A stretch of 64,000 nucleotides of DNA from Dokdonella sp. GTDB taxonomy: Bacteria; Pseudomonadota; Gammaproteobacteria; Xanthomonadales; Rhodanobacteraceae. Location: contig NZ_JAGIAG010000001.1 in NCBI RefSeq assembly GCF_017744955.1, positions 62,001 to 126,000 of the forward strand, written 5' to 3'. Under the pieces are notes generated by a model. It was not told the DNA's origin and made no database searches. It was given only the letters and a program-made list of their open reading frames with translations. The translations under genes and the position numbers were made by a program. This document shows positions 34,328-43,508 of this stretch, piece after piece (the stretch's first letter is position 1; every line of letters starts with the position of its first letter).

Positions 34328-34699
34328 CGCGGGAGCCGGCGTCGTGCCGGCGAGCGCGGGGCATCCATCGGGCGCGGCACCGTGGACCACCGCCGGCATC
34401 CGATCGCCGTCGGCGGACCGTCCGTCCGCCACGGGCGGCTTTCCCGCCCGCGCCGTCGCGCCTGCGGCGACGGCGACTCGACATGCCTCGCCCAGGTACG
34501 ACCGCAGGCCACGGAGCCTCTACCCGCCACCTCGCAAGCACATGATTTTCAAGCGATGTTTGAGTTCTGTGCGGATGGCGTGCGCGGCGCATGGCGGTGA
34601 CGTGGGGCCGCCGTCACCGTCCGGACGTATTGATCGGACACCGCGACAGCCACGGCGCGACGATCCGCGGCGGCAGACATTCGAAACGTGGGGAGTGAC
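34328..34699. other. 372-base region between the CadC-like regulator and the secreted propeller gene
   Basis: No gene fits. A GCCGGC-GTCGT-GCCGGC hairpin at 34335-34351 lies just after the regulator stop, without a T-run. An AT-richer patch at 34540-34570 and the inverted repeat at 34595-34619 lie nearer the next gene and are the likely promoter zone. A GGGAGTG ribosome site precedes the ATG at 34700. Confidence 0.5.
34595..34619. promoter_or_regulatory. Inverted repeat upstream of the secreted propeller gene, candidate operator
   Basis: CGGTGACG (34595-34602) and CGTCACCG (34612-34619), perfect 8-base arms with a 9-base spacer, 81 bases before the ATG at 34700. It is the only clear symmetric site in the gap downstream of the CadC-like regulator and could be its binding site. 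Confidence 0.45.
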
Positions 34700-37600
34700 A
34701 TGAACAGCATCCGCAACAAAGGCCCGGCGCTCGTCGCCGGCCTGCTCGCATGGGCGCCGCTGGCTTGGGCCGGCGCCGCCGGCACCACCTCGGCACCGCC
34801 GGAACGCGCCACCAGCCTGGCGGCCGCCTGGCCGCACGCGACCGGCCTCCTCGATCCGCGCCAGCTGGCCGCCGGCGGCCGCAGCGACCGCACACCGCCG
34901 CGCGCGGACCCGGCCGGGTCCGCGCTGCGCGTCGTCGACGAAGGCTTCGCGCAGATCGACCTGCTGCACGGTCTTTTCGCGCAGGGCTGGATCCGCCAGA
35001 ACAACAGCGACCATCCCTGGCTGGTGTGGCAGCAGGGCGACCTGGTCAACACCTTCCTCGCCTACGACGGCTCGCCGAGCTCATACATCGCCTCGCATCC
35101 GTACTCGACCCTGGCCAACGCCGGCACGATCAGTTCCTGGTTGGTCACACCGCCGATCCAGTTCGGCCCGAACACGAAGATCTCCTTCTACACGCGCACC
35201 CTGCTCGGCTCGCAGTGGCCCACGCGCCTGCAAGTGCGCGCCTGCAGCGGCGCCTGCGCCGACGTCGGCACGCAGCCGGAGGACGTGGGCGGTTTCCAGA
35301 CCCTGCTGCTCGACCTCAACCCGGGCGAGGCGGTGTCGACCTATCCGGAGGAATGGACGCGCTACCAGCTCGGCGTCGCCGACGGCCTGCCGACCAGCGG
35401 CACCGGCCGCCTCGCGTTCCGCCATTACGTGCACCAGGACGACGGCACGCTGCGCGGCGACTGGACCGGCCTCGACCGCGTCGTGGTCGAGCAGGACGAC
35501 GCCGCCGACGCGCCGCTCGATCTCGAACTGACCGTGGCCGCCGCCGACCCGGCGCAGCCGGACGCCTGCGGCAGCGCGACCTCGCTGGAGATCGCCACCG
35601 GCGACCAGGTCAACTTCTGCTATCGCGTCACCAACCACACCGGCAAGACGCTGCGCTACCACTCGCTGCGCGACAACCAGGTCGGCACGATCCTCGACCG
35701 CGAGCCGATCGAACTGGCGCCCGGCGCGAGCCACCAGTACAACCGCATCCTGACCGTCAGCGAATCGATCGCGCCGACGGCGACCTGGTCGGGCCAGGCC
35801 GATCCGCCCGGCGGCTATGCCGTCGACGACAGCCAGCCGCTGGACTGGATCGACATCAGCGACGGCACGCTCTCGCTCGACGGCCGCCTCGCCTTCCCGG
35901 CCGACTTCGATTTCCGCCTGTTCGGCGACCGCATCGAGACCCTGTGCGCCGGCTGGGGCGCGCTGGCGAACCTGCGCGACTACTACAACAGCTGCCCGTC
36001 GCTGGCGCAGTTCGGCGTGCGACCGCTGCCCGATCCGGCCTTGACGCCCTACGCCAATGCGCTGGCGTTCTACGAGACCACGATCAGCGCCGGCAACGTC
36101 TACTGGAAGATCCTCGGCAGCGCGCCGAACCGCCGCTTCGTGGTCGCCTACGAGGACGCGCTGGTGGCCGGCGGCGACGGCAATCCCGATCACGGCCTCG
36201 ACGCTGAAGTGATCCTGCACGAAGGCAGCGGCGTGATCGAGTTCCAGTACGCCAACACCGCGTTCGGCGGACAGCCGGCCTGCGCCCACGGCGGCTGCGC
36301 CGGCATCGGCCTGCAGAACAAGAATCTCGCGCAGCAGTATTCGTTCTACCAGCAGAGCCTGCGCAACGTGCGTCGCCTGGTGTGGACGCCGTCGGATCCG
36401 GACGTCTATGCGCGCACGCGCCAGGTGCAGATCCTCGCGCGCCGCGCCGAAGTGTCGATCGACCCCACATCGATCGAACGCAGCGCGCCGGTCGGCGGCC
36501 AAGCGCAGGCCAGCGTGCAGATCGCCAACCTCGGCGACGGCCGTCTCGACTGGCACGCCGGCACGGCCGCCGCGAACAGCCATCTGCCGGAGAAGCCGCG
36601 CTTCGCGCTGCCGCTGCACGACGCCGTCGCGGCGCCGTTCGCCGCCAAGCCCGATCCGAACATCGTCGGCCGGCGCGGCGCGGTGCCGCGCATCGGCGAC
36701 GCCGACGCGACGCCGCGCGGCAGCGACGACCGTCCGCTGTGGGCGCTCGACATCTGGGGTGGCTATCTGGTCAACGGCACGATCGACTCGGCCGACTATT
36801 CCGGCGTCTGGGGCGGCGGCTTCGACCTGCGCGGCATGATCGGCGCGAACACGTACACCGGCGCCGACTTCCTCGACGACGACTTCGGCACGCTGTACGC
36901 GCTCGACGCCGGCAACCACCAGCTGTGGCGCATCGCGCCGGTCAGCGTCGTGCCGAACGTCTACGCGCAGCCCGAACTGATCGGCACCCTCGCGCTGCCG
37001 TCGCTGGAAACGCCGAGCGGCCTGAAGCAGGACCCGACCAGCGGCGCGCTCTACCTCGCCACCTCCGACGGCAACGGCAGCCGCCTGTGGTCGGTCGATC
37101 CGCGCAACGCGACGGCGATCCAGGTCGCGGTCATCGACGGCGCACCCGGCATCATCAGCATCGACTTCGACAACGACGGCCGCCTGTACGGCCTCGACGT
37201 CACCCAGGACGCGCTGTACGCGATCGACAAGCACACCGGCGCGGCCGGCCTGGTCGGTTCGCTCGGCTTCTCGACCAACGGCTACATCAGCGCGCTGGCC
37301 TTCGATCCGGCCGACGATTCGGTCGCCTACGTCGCCGCGTTCGGCTATCTCGACGCGACCGGACGCGAGGACGGTTCGCTCTGGCGCGTCGACAAGACCA
37401 CCGGCCAGGGCAGCTTCCTGCATCCGATCACCGGGCCGGACGGCGGCTGGTCGCAGATCAGCGCGATCAGCTTCGCGCACCGCGGCAACCGCTGCGCCGA
37501 ACTGGCCGAGATTCCGTGGCTGCACCTGGACCAGCCCGGCGGCTCGCTGCAACCGGGCGATCCGGCCGCCACGCTGAACCTCGTCCTCGACGCGAGCCAG

Positions 37601-37741
37601 CTGCGCGACGGCCGCTACGAGGCGAACCTGTGCATCCACAGCAACGACCCGCTGCAGCTGCGCACGGCGCTGCCGCTGACCTTCGTCGTCGGCGATCCCG
37701 ACCGGATCTTCCACGACGACTTCGACGGAGCCGCGCCGTGA
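34700..37741 (+). CDS. Large secreted protein, beta-propeller-like, with C-terminal F-x-D-D-F-D tail
   Basis: 1013 residues, signal peptide 1-28 (LLAWAPLAWA). The N-terminal third is beta-rich with 'IDLLHGLFAQGWIRQNNSD', which resembles jelly-roll/choice-of-anchor domains ('SSWLVTPPIQFGPNTKISFYTRT'). About residues 520-620 look like an HYDIN/ASH-type beta sandwich ('ASVQIANLGDGRLDW'). Residues 680-930 show propeller-like blades ('GTLYALDAGNHQLWRI', 'LYLATSDGNGSRLWSVD', 'LYGLDVTQDALYAID', 'VAYVAAFGYLDATG'). It ends 'PDRIFHDDFDGAAP', a tail shared with two other secreted proteins here. No catalytic signature recognised. Confidence 0.8.
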   Translation: MNSIRNKGPALVAGLLAWAPLAWAGAAGTTSAPPERATSLAAAWPHATGLLDPRQLAAGGRSDRTPPRADPAGSALRVVDEGFAQIDLLHGLFAQGWIRQNNSDHPWLVWQQGDLVNTFLAYDGSPSSYIASHPYSTLANAGTISSWLVTPPIQFGPNTKISFYTRTLLGSQWPTRLQVRACSGACADVGTQPEDVGGFQTLLLDLNPGEAVSTYPEEWTRYQLGVADGLPTSGTGRLAFRHYVHQDDGTLRGDWTGLDRVVVEQDDAADAPLDLELTVAAADPAQPDACGSATSLEIATGDQVNFCYRVTNHTGKTLRYHSLRDNQVGTILDREPIELAPGASHQYNRILTVSESIAPTATWSGQADPPGGYAVDDSQPLDWIDISDGTLSLDGRLAFPADFDFRLFGDRIETLCAGWGALANLRDYYNSCPSLAQFGVRPLPDPALTPYANALAFYETTISAGNVYWKILGSAPNRRFVVAYEDALVAGGDGNPDHGLDAEVILHEGSGVIEFQYANTAFGGQPACAHGGCAGIGLQNKNLAQQYSFYQQSLRNVRRLVWTPSDPDVYARTRQVQILARRAEVSIDPTSIERSAPVGGQAQASVQIANLGDGRLDWHAGTAAANSHLPEKPRFALPLHDAVAAPFAAKPDPNIVGRRGAVPRIGDADATPRGSDDRPLWALDIWGGYLVNGTIDSADYSGVWGGGFDLRGMIGANTYTGADFLDDDFGTLYALDAGNHQLWRIAPVSVVPNVYAQPELIGTLALPSLETPSGLKQDPTSGALYLATSDGNGSRLWSVDPRNATAIQVAVIDGAPGIISIDFDNDGRLYGLDVTQDALYAIDKHTGAAGLVGSLGFSTNGYISALAFDPADDSVAYVAAFGYLDATGREDGSLWRVDKTTGQGSFLHPITGPDGGWSQISAISFAHRGNRCAELAEIPWLHLDQPGGSLQPGDPAATLNLVLDASQLRDGRYEANLCIHSNDPLQLRTALPLTFVVGDPDRIFHDDFDGAAP

Positions 37742-37812
37742 GCCGCGCCCGCCTCCCGCACGCCTCGACCGGCGCCGTGCGCGCCGCCTTCTCCCGCTTT
37801 CCGGAAACGTCC

Positions 37813-40632
37813 ATGAATTCCTTGCGCAGACTTTCCCGCCGCCTGCCGCTGCTGTGCCTGCTCGCGCTGCCGCTGTGCGCGGTGTCGTCGCCGGCGTTCT
37901 CCGCCGCGCCGGCGCCGGACCAGATCGTCGGCCTCGACGACGGCTTCGATCCCGGCGCCAACGGCGCGATCGACCTGCTGGTGTCGCAGGCCGACGGCAA
38001 GCTGCTGGTCGCCGGCGGCTTCGACTACATCGGCGGCGGCCAGGCGCTCGGCCTCGCACGCCTGCGCGTCGACGGCCGCCTCGATCCGACGTTCCAGGTC
38101 GATCTGAACGGGCCGGTCAGCGCGATGCTGCCGCTCGACGACGGCCGCGTGCTGATCGCCGGCTACTTCAGCAAGGTCGACGGCATCCCGCGCTACGGCT
38201 TCGCCGCGCTGGAGGCGAACGGCCGCCTCGACCAGGACTACGACCTGGACTTGGGCAGCATCGCCAGCGCCATCGTGCGCCAGCCCGACGGCGGCATCCT
38301 GCTGATCGGCGCGGGAACCGGCCTGATGCGCCTCGACGCGCAAGGCCGCCTCGATGCGGACTTCGTGCCGTTCTTCGCGCAGGAAGGCTGGTACGGCTCG
38401 GTCTACTCGGCCGCGGCGCAGCCGGACGGCAGGATCGTCCTCGCCGGCTACTTCGAGCCGAGCGACGGCTCGACGCCGCTGGCCTTCGCGCGCGTGAATC
38501 CCGACGGCAGCCTGGACGCGAGCTTCCAGCAGCCGTCCGACGAGGACGCGCAGGCGCTGGCGTTCTCGGTGCAACGGCTGGTCGCGCTCGGCGACGGCAG
38601 CCTGGTCGGCGCGGGTCCGTTCGAGCTGCCCGACCACGGCAGCGGCAAGCAGACCGGCCTGCTCAAGCTGCACCCCGACGGCGGTCTCGACGCGGACTTC
38701 CGACCCGACCCGAACGCCGCGGTGAAGAGCATCGCCGTACAGCCCGACGGACGCATCCTGGTCGCCGGCACGTTCAGCCAGGTCGGCGGCGTGCAGCGGC
38801 TGCGCGTGGCGCGGCTCAACGCCGACGGCAGCCTCGACGCCGGCTTCGCCGCCGACGCCTCCGCGCCGGCCCACACGATCGCCGTGCTCGCCGACGGCAA
38901 GATCGCGCTCGGCGGCGAGTTCACCCGGGTCGGCGGCCGGTCGCGCCAGCGCATCGCGCGGCTGGAAACCGATGGCCGCGTCGAAACGGCCTTCGTCGCC
39001 GGCGCCGACCCGATCTACTCGGGTGTCGACTCCACGCCGCGCTGCCTGGTGCAGCTGCCGGACCAGCAGCTCCTGATCGGCTGCGGCTTCAGTTACGTCG
39101 GCACCACGCGCGCGGGCATGGCGCGGTTGCACGCCGACGGCAGCATCGACGCGAGCTTCGTCGCGCCGACGATCGAGCCGGGCTTTTCCAACGCGGTCGA
39201 CGTGATCTCGCCGCAGCCGGACGGCAAGTTCCTGATCGGCGGCCACTTCACCAAGGTCAACGGCGTGGAGCGGCCCGGCCTGGCGCGGCTCAACGCCGAC
39301 GGCAGCCTCGACATCGGCTTCACGCCGCCGAACTGGGCCGGCTCGGGCGAACCCTGGGCGCGCGCGGTCGCGCTGCAGCCGGACGGGCGCATCGTCGTTT
39401 CCGGCCTGCGCGTGGTGACCAATCCGTACGAGCATCAGCCGACGATCACCCGCCTGAACGCGGACGGCTCGATCGACGCCAGCTTCCACGCACCGACGCT
39501 CGACAACCCCGTCGAGCCGCTGCAGGTGCTGCCCGGCGGCAAGATCCTCCTCGCCGGCTACTTCGGCAGCATCGACGGCACGCCGTGCCGCGGCATCGCG
39601 CGCCTGAACGCCGACGGCACCCTCGACGCGACGTTCGTCTCGCCGTTCCAGGACTTCGGCGTCGTCAACATCCTGCAGCCGTTGCCGAGCGGCAAGATCC
39701 TGATCGCCGGCTACCTGTCGATCGACGGCGCCACGCAGTATCTCGCGCGTCTGAACGCCGACGGCTCGCTCGATCGCAGCTTCAGTCCGGCCACGCCGAA
39801 CGACGCAGTGCAGTCGCTGGTGCTCGCGGCCGACGGCTCGATCGCGCTCGGCGGCAAGTTCACCCGCATCGGCGGCGAGACGCGCCGCTACCTCGCGCGC
39901 CTGCGGCCGGACGGTTCTCTCGATCCGGACTTCCAGCCGGCGGTGGCCGAATGGATCTTCGCGATGGCGCAGCTGGCCGACGGCAAGCTGCTGGTCGCCG
40001 GCGACTTCACCAGCATCGACGGCCTTTCGCGCTCGCATCTGGCGCGCCTGCCCGCCGCCGCCGGCGCATCGCGGCACCTCGGCGTCGATGCCGCCGGCAC
40101 GCTGCGCTGGACGCTCGGCGGCGCCTCGCCGGTCGCCACCGAAGTGCGCTTCGACCTCTCGCTCGACGGCGACACCTGGACGCCGCTCGGCCAGGGTCAG
40201 CCTTCCGCGAACGGCTGGCGCTACGCCGCCGGCGCCGCGCTGCCGCGCGACACCGGCTTCTGGGTGCGCGCGCAGGGACGCACCGGCAGCCGCGAAGGCG
40301 CCGTCGGCAACGGCTCGGTGTCGCTGCTCGAATCGACGCTGTTCGCCCGCCTCTCCGACGCGGCGGTCTACACGCTGACGCCGCAGTCCGGCGCCGGCGG
40401 GCGCCTCGATCCGGCCAAGCCGGTGACGGTCTACGCCGGCGAGGTGCGCCGATTCGACGTCCTCGTCGAGGCCGGCTACGTCGTCGACAGCGTCAGCGGT
40501 TGCGGCGGCAGTCTGTCCGGCAGCGTCTACACGACCGCCCCGGTCGGCGCCGACTGCACGGTGGTGGCGAGCTTCCGCAGCGACGGCGGCGACCGCTTGT
40601 TCGCCGACGGCTTCGACGCCGCGGCGCGATAG
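37813..40632 (+). CDS. Secreted delta-60 repeat protein (about 14 repeats) with C-terminal F-x-D-G-F-D tail
   Basis: 939 residues from the ATG at 37813. Signal peptide 1-31 (LPLLCLLALPLCAVSSPAFSA). About 14 copies of the delta-60 repeat run from residue 50 to 740, each like 'VQPDGRILVAGTFSQVGG' then 'ARLNADGSLDAGF', spaced about 50 residues. Two seven-bladed propellers would account for 14. The C-terminus has a fibronectin-like domain and then a bacterial-repeat domain ('YTLTPQSGAGGRLDPAKPVT', 'VDSVSGCGGSLSGSVY'), ending 'GDRLFADGFDAAAR'. Such proteins are secreted or surface-associated. Function unknown. Confidence 0.87.
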   Translation: MNSLRRLSRRLPLLCLLALPLCAVSSPAFSAAPAPDQIVGLDDGFDPGANGAIDLLVSQADGKLLVAGGFDYIGGGQALGLARLRVDGRLDPTFQVDLNGPVSAMLPLDDGRVLIAGYFSKVDGIPRYGFAALEANGRLDQDYDLDLGSIASAIVRQPDGGILLIGAGTGLMRLDAQGRLDADFVPFFAQEGWYGSVYSAAAQPDGRIVLAGYFEPSDGSTPLAFARVNPDGSLDASFQQPSDEDAQALAFSVQRLVALGDGSLVGAGPFELPDHGSGKQTGLLKLHPDGGLDADFRPDPNAAVKSIAVQPDGRILVAGTFSQVGGVQRLRVARLNADGSLDAGFAADASAPAHTIAVLADGKIALGGEFTRVGGRSRQRIARLETDGRVETAFVAGADPIYSGVDSTPRCLVQLPDQQLLIGCGFSYVGTTRAGMARLHADGSIDASFVAPTIEPGFSNAVDVISPQPDGKFLIGGHFTKVNGVERPGLARLNADGSLDIGFTPPNWAGSGEPWARAVALQPDGRIVVSGLRVVTNPYEHQPTITRLNADGSIDASFHAPTLDNPVEPLQVLPGGKILLAGYFGSIDGTPCRGIARLNADGTLDATFVSPFQDFGVVNILQPLPSGKILIAGYLSIDGATQYLARLNADGSLDRSFSPATPNDAVQSLVLAADGSIALGGKFTRIGGETRRYLARLRPDGSLDPDFQPAVAEWIFAMAQLADGKLLVAGDFTSIDGLSRSHLARLPAAAGASRHLGVDAAGTLRWTLGGASPVATEVRFDLSLDGDTWTPLGQGQPSANGWRYAAGAALPRDTGFWVRAQGRTGSREGAVGNGSVSLLESTLFARLSDAAVYTLTPQSGAGGRLDPAKPVTVYAGEVRRFDVLVEAGYVVDSVSGCGGSLSGSVYTTAPVGADCTVVASFRSDGGDRLFADGFDAAAR

Positions 40633-40639
40633 ACGCCTC

Positions 40640-41710
40640 ATGTTCTCGCTGCAGCGCAAGGGAATGGCGCGCCCCGCGATCGCACTCGCCCTGCTCGGCA
40701 TCGCCGTCGCGATGCCGAGCAGGGCGGCCGAGTTCACCGCACTCGGCCTGCCCGGCAGCCAGCTCGCCGCGCTGTCGGCCGATGGCTGCGTCGCCGCCGG
40801 CAGCATCAGCGGCGGCGAGGCCGGTTTCCGCTGGAACGTCGGCGCCGGCGTGCAGAAGCTCGACGCGGCGATCAGCGTGCGCGCGCTGTCGGCCAGCGGG
40901 CGCTACGTCGCCGGCTCCAGCCTCGACGCCGAGCGCCGCGAGGTCGCCAGCTACTGGGACGCCGACGGCCGCCTGCACCGCCTCGGCGGCGCGCCCGGCG
41001 TCGACGCGCTCAGCGTGGTGAGCCAGGCCTTCGGCGTGACCGACGCGGCGCAAGTCGTCGGCAGCCTCGGCGACGCCGCCGCCGCCTTCGTCTGGACGCC
41101 GGCCGACGGCTTGCGCCTGCTCCCCGGCGACGGCGCGGCGCGCGCGGAAGGCGTCAGCGAGGACGGCGCGGTGATCTACGGCTGGAACGAGGGCGAGGAC
41201 GGCCGCCGCCGCGGCGCGCTGTGGTCGGCCGGCACGCGGCGATCGCTGCTCGACCGCGAGCATCGCGCGGTGCGTGAGATCGCCGCGGCCAGCCACTCCG
41301 CGCGCGTGCTGCTCGGCACGCTCGACGACGCGCGCGGGGCCACCGCCGCGTATCGCTGGCGCGCCGACGACGGTGTCGTCGCGTTGCCGTCCCGCTCGTC
41401 GCTGCAACCGCTGCACCTGCTGTCGAGCAGCGAGGACGGCCGCCTCGTCGTCGGCAGCGCCGGCCAGGGCAACGAGCGACGCGCGGTGATCTGGAGCGCC
41501 GACGGCGGCCTGCAGCCGCTCGAGCGCTGGCTGGCCGGACGCGGCATCGCGCTGCCGGCAGGCTGGCAGTTCGGCGCGGCCACCGCGATCAGCGCCGACG
41601 GCCGCCGTCTCGGCGGCTGGGGCTTGCGCGAGGGACGCTTCGATTCGTTCGTGCTCGATCTCGGCGACGGACGCGCCCTGCCGAAGAACGCCTGCGCCGC
41701 GCGGCGCTGA
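40640..41710 (+). CDS. Exported HAF-repeat-like protein
   Basis: 356 residues with a signal peptide after a short basic leader (ARPAIALALLGIAVAMPSRA). A start at the internal ATG at 40664 would give the signal peptide directly and is an alternative. The mature part repeats the HAF pattern ('LSADGCVAAGSISGGEAGFRW', 'LSASGRYVAGSSLD', 'VSEDGAVIYGWNEGEDGRRRGALW', 'SSEDGRLVVGSAGQGNERRAVIW', 'AISADGRRLGGWGLREGRF'), a beta-propeller repeat family. It begins 7 bases after the delta-60 gene and is surely co-transcribed. Unlike the two preceding genes it lacks the F-x-D-G-F-D tail. Confidence 0.75.
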   Translation: MFSLQRKGMARPAIALALLGIAVAMPSRAAEFTALGLPGSQLAALSADGCVAAGSISGGEAGFRWNVGAGVQKLDAAISVRALSASGRYVAGSSLDAERREVASYWDADGRLHRLGGAPGVDALSVVSQAFGVTDAAQVVGSLGDAAAAFVWTPADGLRLLPGDGAARAEGVSEDGAVIYGWNEGEDGRRRGALWSAGTRRSLLDREHRAVREIAAASHSARVLLGTLDDARGATAAYRWRADDGVVALPSRSSLQPLHLLSSSEDGRLVVGSAGQGNERRAVIWSADGGLQPLERWLAGRGIALPAGWQFGAATAISADGRRLGGWGLREGRFDSFVLDLGDGRALPKNACAARR

Positions 41711-41811
41711 CGCCGGAGAACGCCGCGGAGCGTGGCGATGGCCGGCGCTGGACGCTATCTTGGCGGCTCGACGCCGACGCAAGCCCGCACGGCGATCCAC
41801 AGGGGACGGCA

Positions 41812-42396
41812 ATGAAACGATTCGCGATGGCGCTGATCTGCGCCGCAAGCCTGGCCGCGTGCGGCACGACCCGCGTCGGCCTCAAGTACGCGCCGTCGAC
41901 GACGCCGTCGACGCTCGCGGCGAGCGCGCCGATCGACGTCGGCAGCTTCGTCGACCAGCGCGGCGAGCCGGCGACCTTCATCGGCGCGATCCGCGGCGGT
42001 TTCGGCAATCCGCTGAAGACGCTGGATGCCGAGCGGCCGGTGTCCGAACTGGTCCGCGACGCGTTCGCCGACGGCCTGCGCGCGCGCGGCGCGGCGGTCG
42101 AAGCGGGCGCGGGAACGCTGCAACTCACCGGCACGATCCGCAAGCTCGACTGCAACCAGATGGCGCGGCGCGAGGCGAACGTGGAGATCGAGGTCTCGGT
42201 GATCGAGCGCGCCTCCGGAAAGGCGCGTTTCGTGCGCACCTATTCGGCGTCGAACGTCGACGGTTCGCTGATGAGCCTGAAGACCGGCGTGTTCGCCGAT
42301 GTCGAGGACCTGCGCGCACTCACCGAGAAGACCTTGCGCGAGACCGTCGACAAGGCGCTCGACGACGGCGCGCTGCGCGCCGCGCTGAAACCCTAG
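41812..42396 (+). CDS. Small lipoprotein of YajG-like layout
   Basis: 194 residues. Signal peptide and lipobox 'LICAASLAAC' place the lipidated Cys at 17. The mature domain, 'RVGLKYAP', 'IDVGSFVDQRGEP', 'VSELVRDAFADGLRARGAAV', 'LQLTGTIRKLDC', 'NVEIEVSVIERASGKARFVRTY', resembles YajG/LptE-type small outer-membrane lipoproteins (beta-alpha-beta with a long first helix). Family assignment is by pattern only. A TATCTT about 60 bases upstream could be a -10. Probably its own transcription unit, 101 bases after the HAF gene. Confidence 0.7.
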   Translation: MKRFAMALICAASLAACGTTRVGLKYAPSTTPSTLAASAPIDVGSFVDQRGEPATFIGAIRGGFGNPLKTLDAERPVSELVRDAFADGLRARGAAVEAGAGTLQLTGTIRKLDCNQMARREANVEIEVSVIERASGKARFVRTYSASNVDGSLMSLKTGVFADVEDLRALTEKTLRETVDKALDDGALRAALKP

Positions 42397-42506
42397 CGCG
42401 CGCGGCCGAAGCGGAAGCGCGCTTCCGCTTTCGGCGCGGGTGATGGAAACTGCGGCGATGGACTTCCCCTGACGCGCCGGATGCGCGCTTCGTTGGGCCC
42501 GCCCGC

Positions 42507-43277
42507 ATGCGCCACCAGCGCCTTCTCGTTCTCTGCGCCCTGATCGCCGCCGCGTCGGTATGGTTGTATCTGGCCCTGCCGCGCACGCCGGTGGCGCGGG
42601 CGCCCGCGCCGGCGGCGGCGCCGACACCGACGCACGTCCACCCGCCGAAGCCTGCGCCACCGCCTCGCGAAGTCGTCGAGCAAGCACCGCCGGCGCTGCC
42701 GCCGACCATCCCGGTCGCGCCGCTGGTGGTACCGCCGGGCGACGAGCCGCCGCACGCGGAAGCGGTTCCGGCCGAGCCGGAAGCGGTCGCCGAAGAAGAG
42801 CCGCCGAAGACGCCGCCGATCGACGCCGACCACGCGGCGGACCTGTTCGCGGACCTGCTCGCCCAGCAGGAAGCCGAACCGGAGAAGGATCGCCTGCCGG
42901 ACACCGCGCGCGAACTGTGGAAGCGCTTCGATCAGGAGAAGCCCGACGACGCCTGGTCCGCGGCGGCGACGCCGAAACTGCAAGGTTCGCTCGACGAATG
43001 GATCGGCGCGTTGCCCGAAGGCGCCGGCGACCACGTCGCGCTGGTCCACGTCGAGTGCCGCGCGAGCCTGTGCCAGGTGCTCGCCGCGGACAACGACTTC
43101 GCCGGCCAGGCCGCGCGCGCGGAAGGCGGACGCGAGTGGCAGCAGGCGGTCGCCGGTCTGCGCAATCAATCGTGGTGGGGCGATTCGGGTTTCACCGACA
43201 TGACCACGCAAGTCGTCACGCAGGACGGCTACGTGCTCTACACGACCTATCTGCTGCGCGGTTCGGGCAAGCCCTGA
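42507..43277 (+). CDS. Membrane-anchored proline-rich protein of unknown function
   Basis: 256 residues. One N-terminal membrane helix (5-24, after MRHQR) is followed by a Pro/Ala-rich spacer (25-95, 'APAPAAAPTPTHVHPPKPAP'), an acidic stretch, and a C-terminal globular domain (about 140-256) with two cysteines five residues apart ('VHVECRASLCQVLAAD') and 'WWGDSGFTDMTTQVVTQDG'. The spacer looks like a periplasm-spanning linker. The C-terminal domain type recurs in small Lysobacterales proteins but has no function I know. No operon partner is obvious. Confidence 0.65.
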   Translation: MRHQRLLVLCALIAAASVWLYLALPRTPVARAPAPAAAPTPTHVHPPKPAPPPREVVEQAPPALPPTIPVAPLVVPPGDEPPHAEAVPAEPEAVAEEEPPKTPPIDADHAADLFADLLAQQEAEPEKDRLPDTARELWKRFDQEKPDDAWSAAATPKLQGSLDEWIGALPEGAGDHVALVHVECRASLCQVLAADNDFAGQAARAEGGREWQQAVAGLRNQSWWGDSGFTDMTTQVVTQDGYVLYTTYLLRGSGKP

Positions 43278-43455
43278 GTCCTGCGGCGCGGGCATCCGCC
43301 CGCCGTCTCTCGTCGAACAACTCGCCTCGCGCCGCCGCGCGGACGCCCGCGTACGTCCGTCCGCGTGTCCGCCCGGCCGACCATGACTTCCGGCCTAGCA
43401 ACGCAACTGCTTGATCCTGCATCTATTGACCTGCAAACGGAGCCTGCGTCGACCC

Positions 43456-43471
43456 TGGCATGGTGCTTGCG
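43456..43471 (+). promoter_or_regulatory. Sigma-54 (RpoN)-type promoter
   Basis: TGGCATGGTGCTTGCG matches the -24/-12 consensus TGGCACG-N4-TTGCW at all but two positions, with the invariant GG and GC 10 bases apart. Transcription would start about 12 bases after the GC, near 43482, and a GGAGAAA ribosome site follows at 43499-43505. The position, 38 bases before the ATG, is right for a functional promoter. Confidence 0.7.
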
Positions 43472-43508
43472 TTAGTGCAGATCACGACCCGTCTTGCAGG
43501 AGAAAGCC

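Noticed and set aside
32447..34432. Minus-strand frame of 661 codons opposite the CadC-like regulator
   Set aside because: Arg/Gly/Gln-rich shadow of the TPR region with no family similarity.
37900..40100. Regularly spaced DNA similarity suggesting a CRISPR-like array
   Set aside because: The periodicity of about 150 bases is the protein-level delta-60 repeat in one long coding frame; the repeats are diverged and the spacers code.
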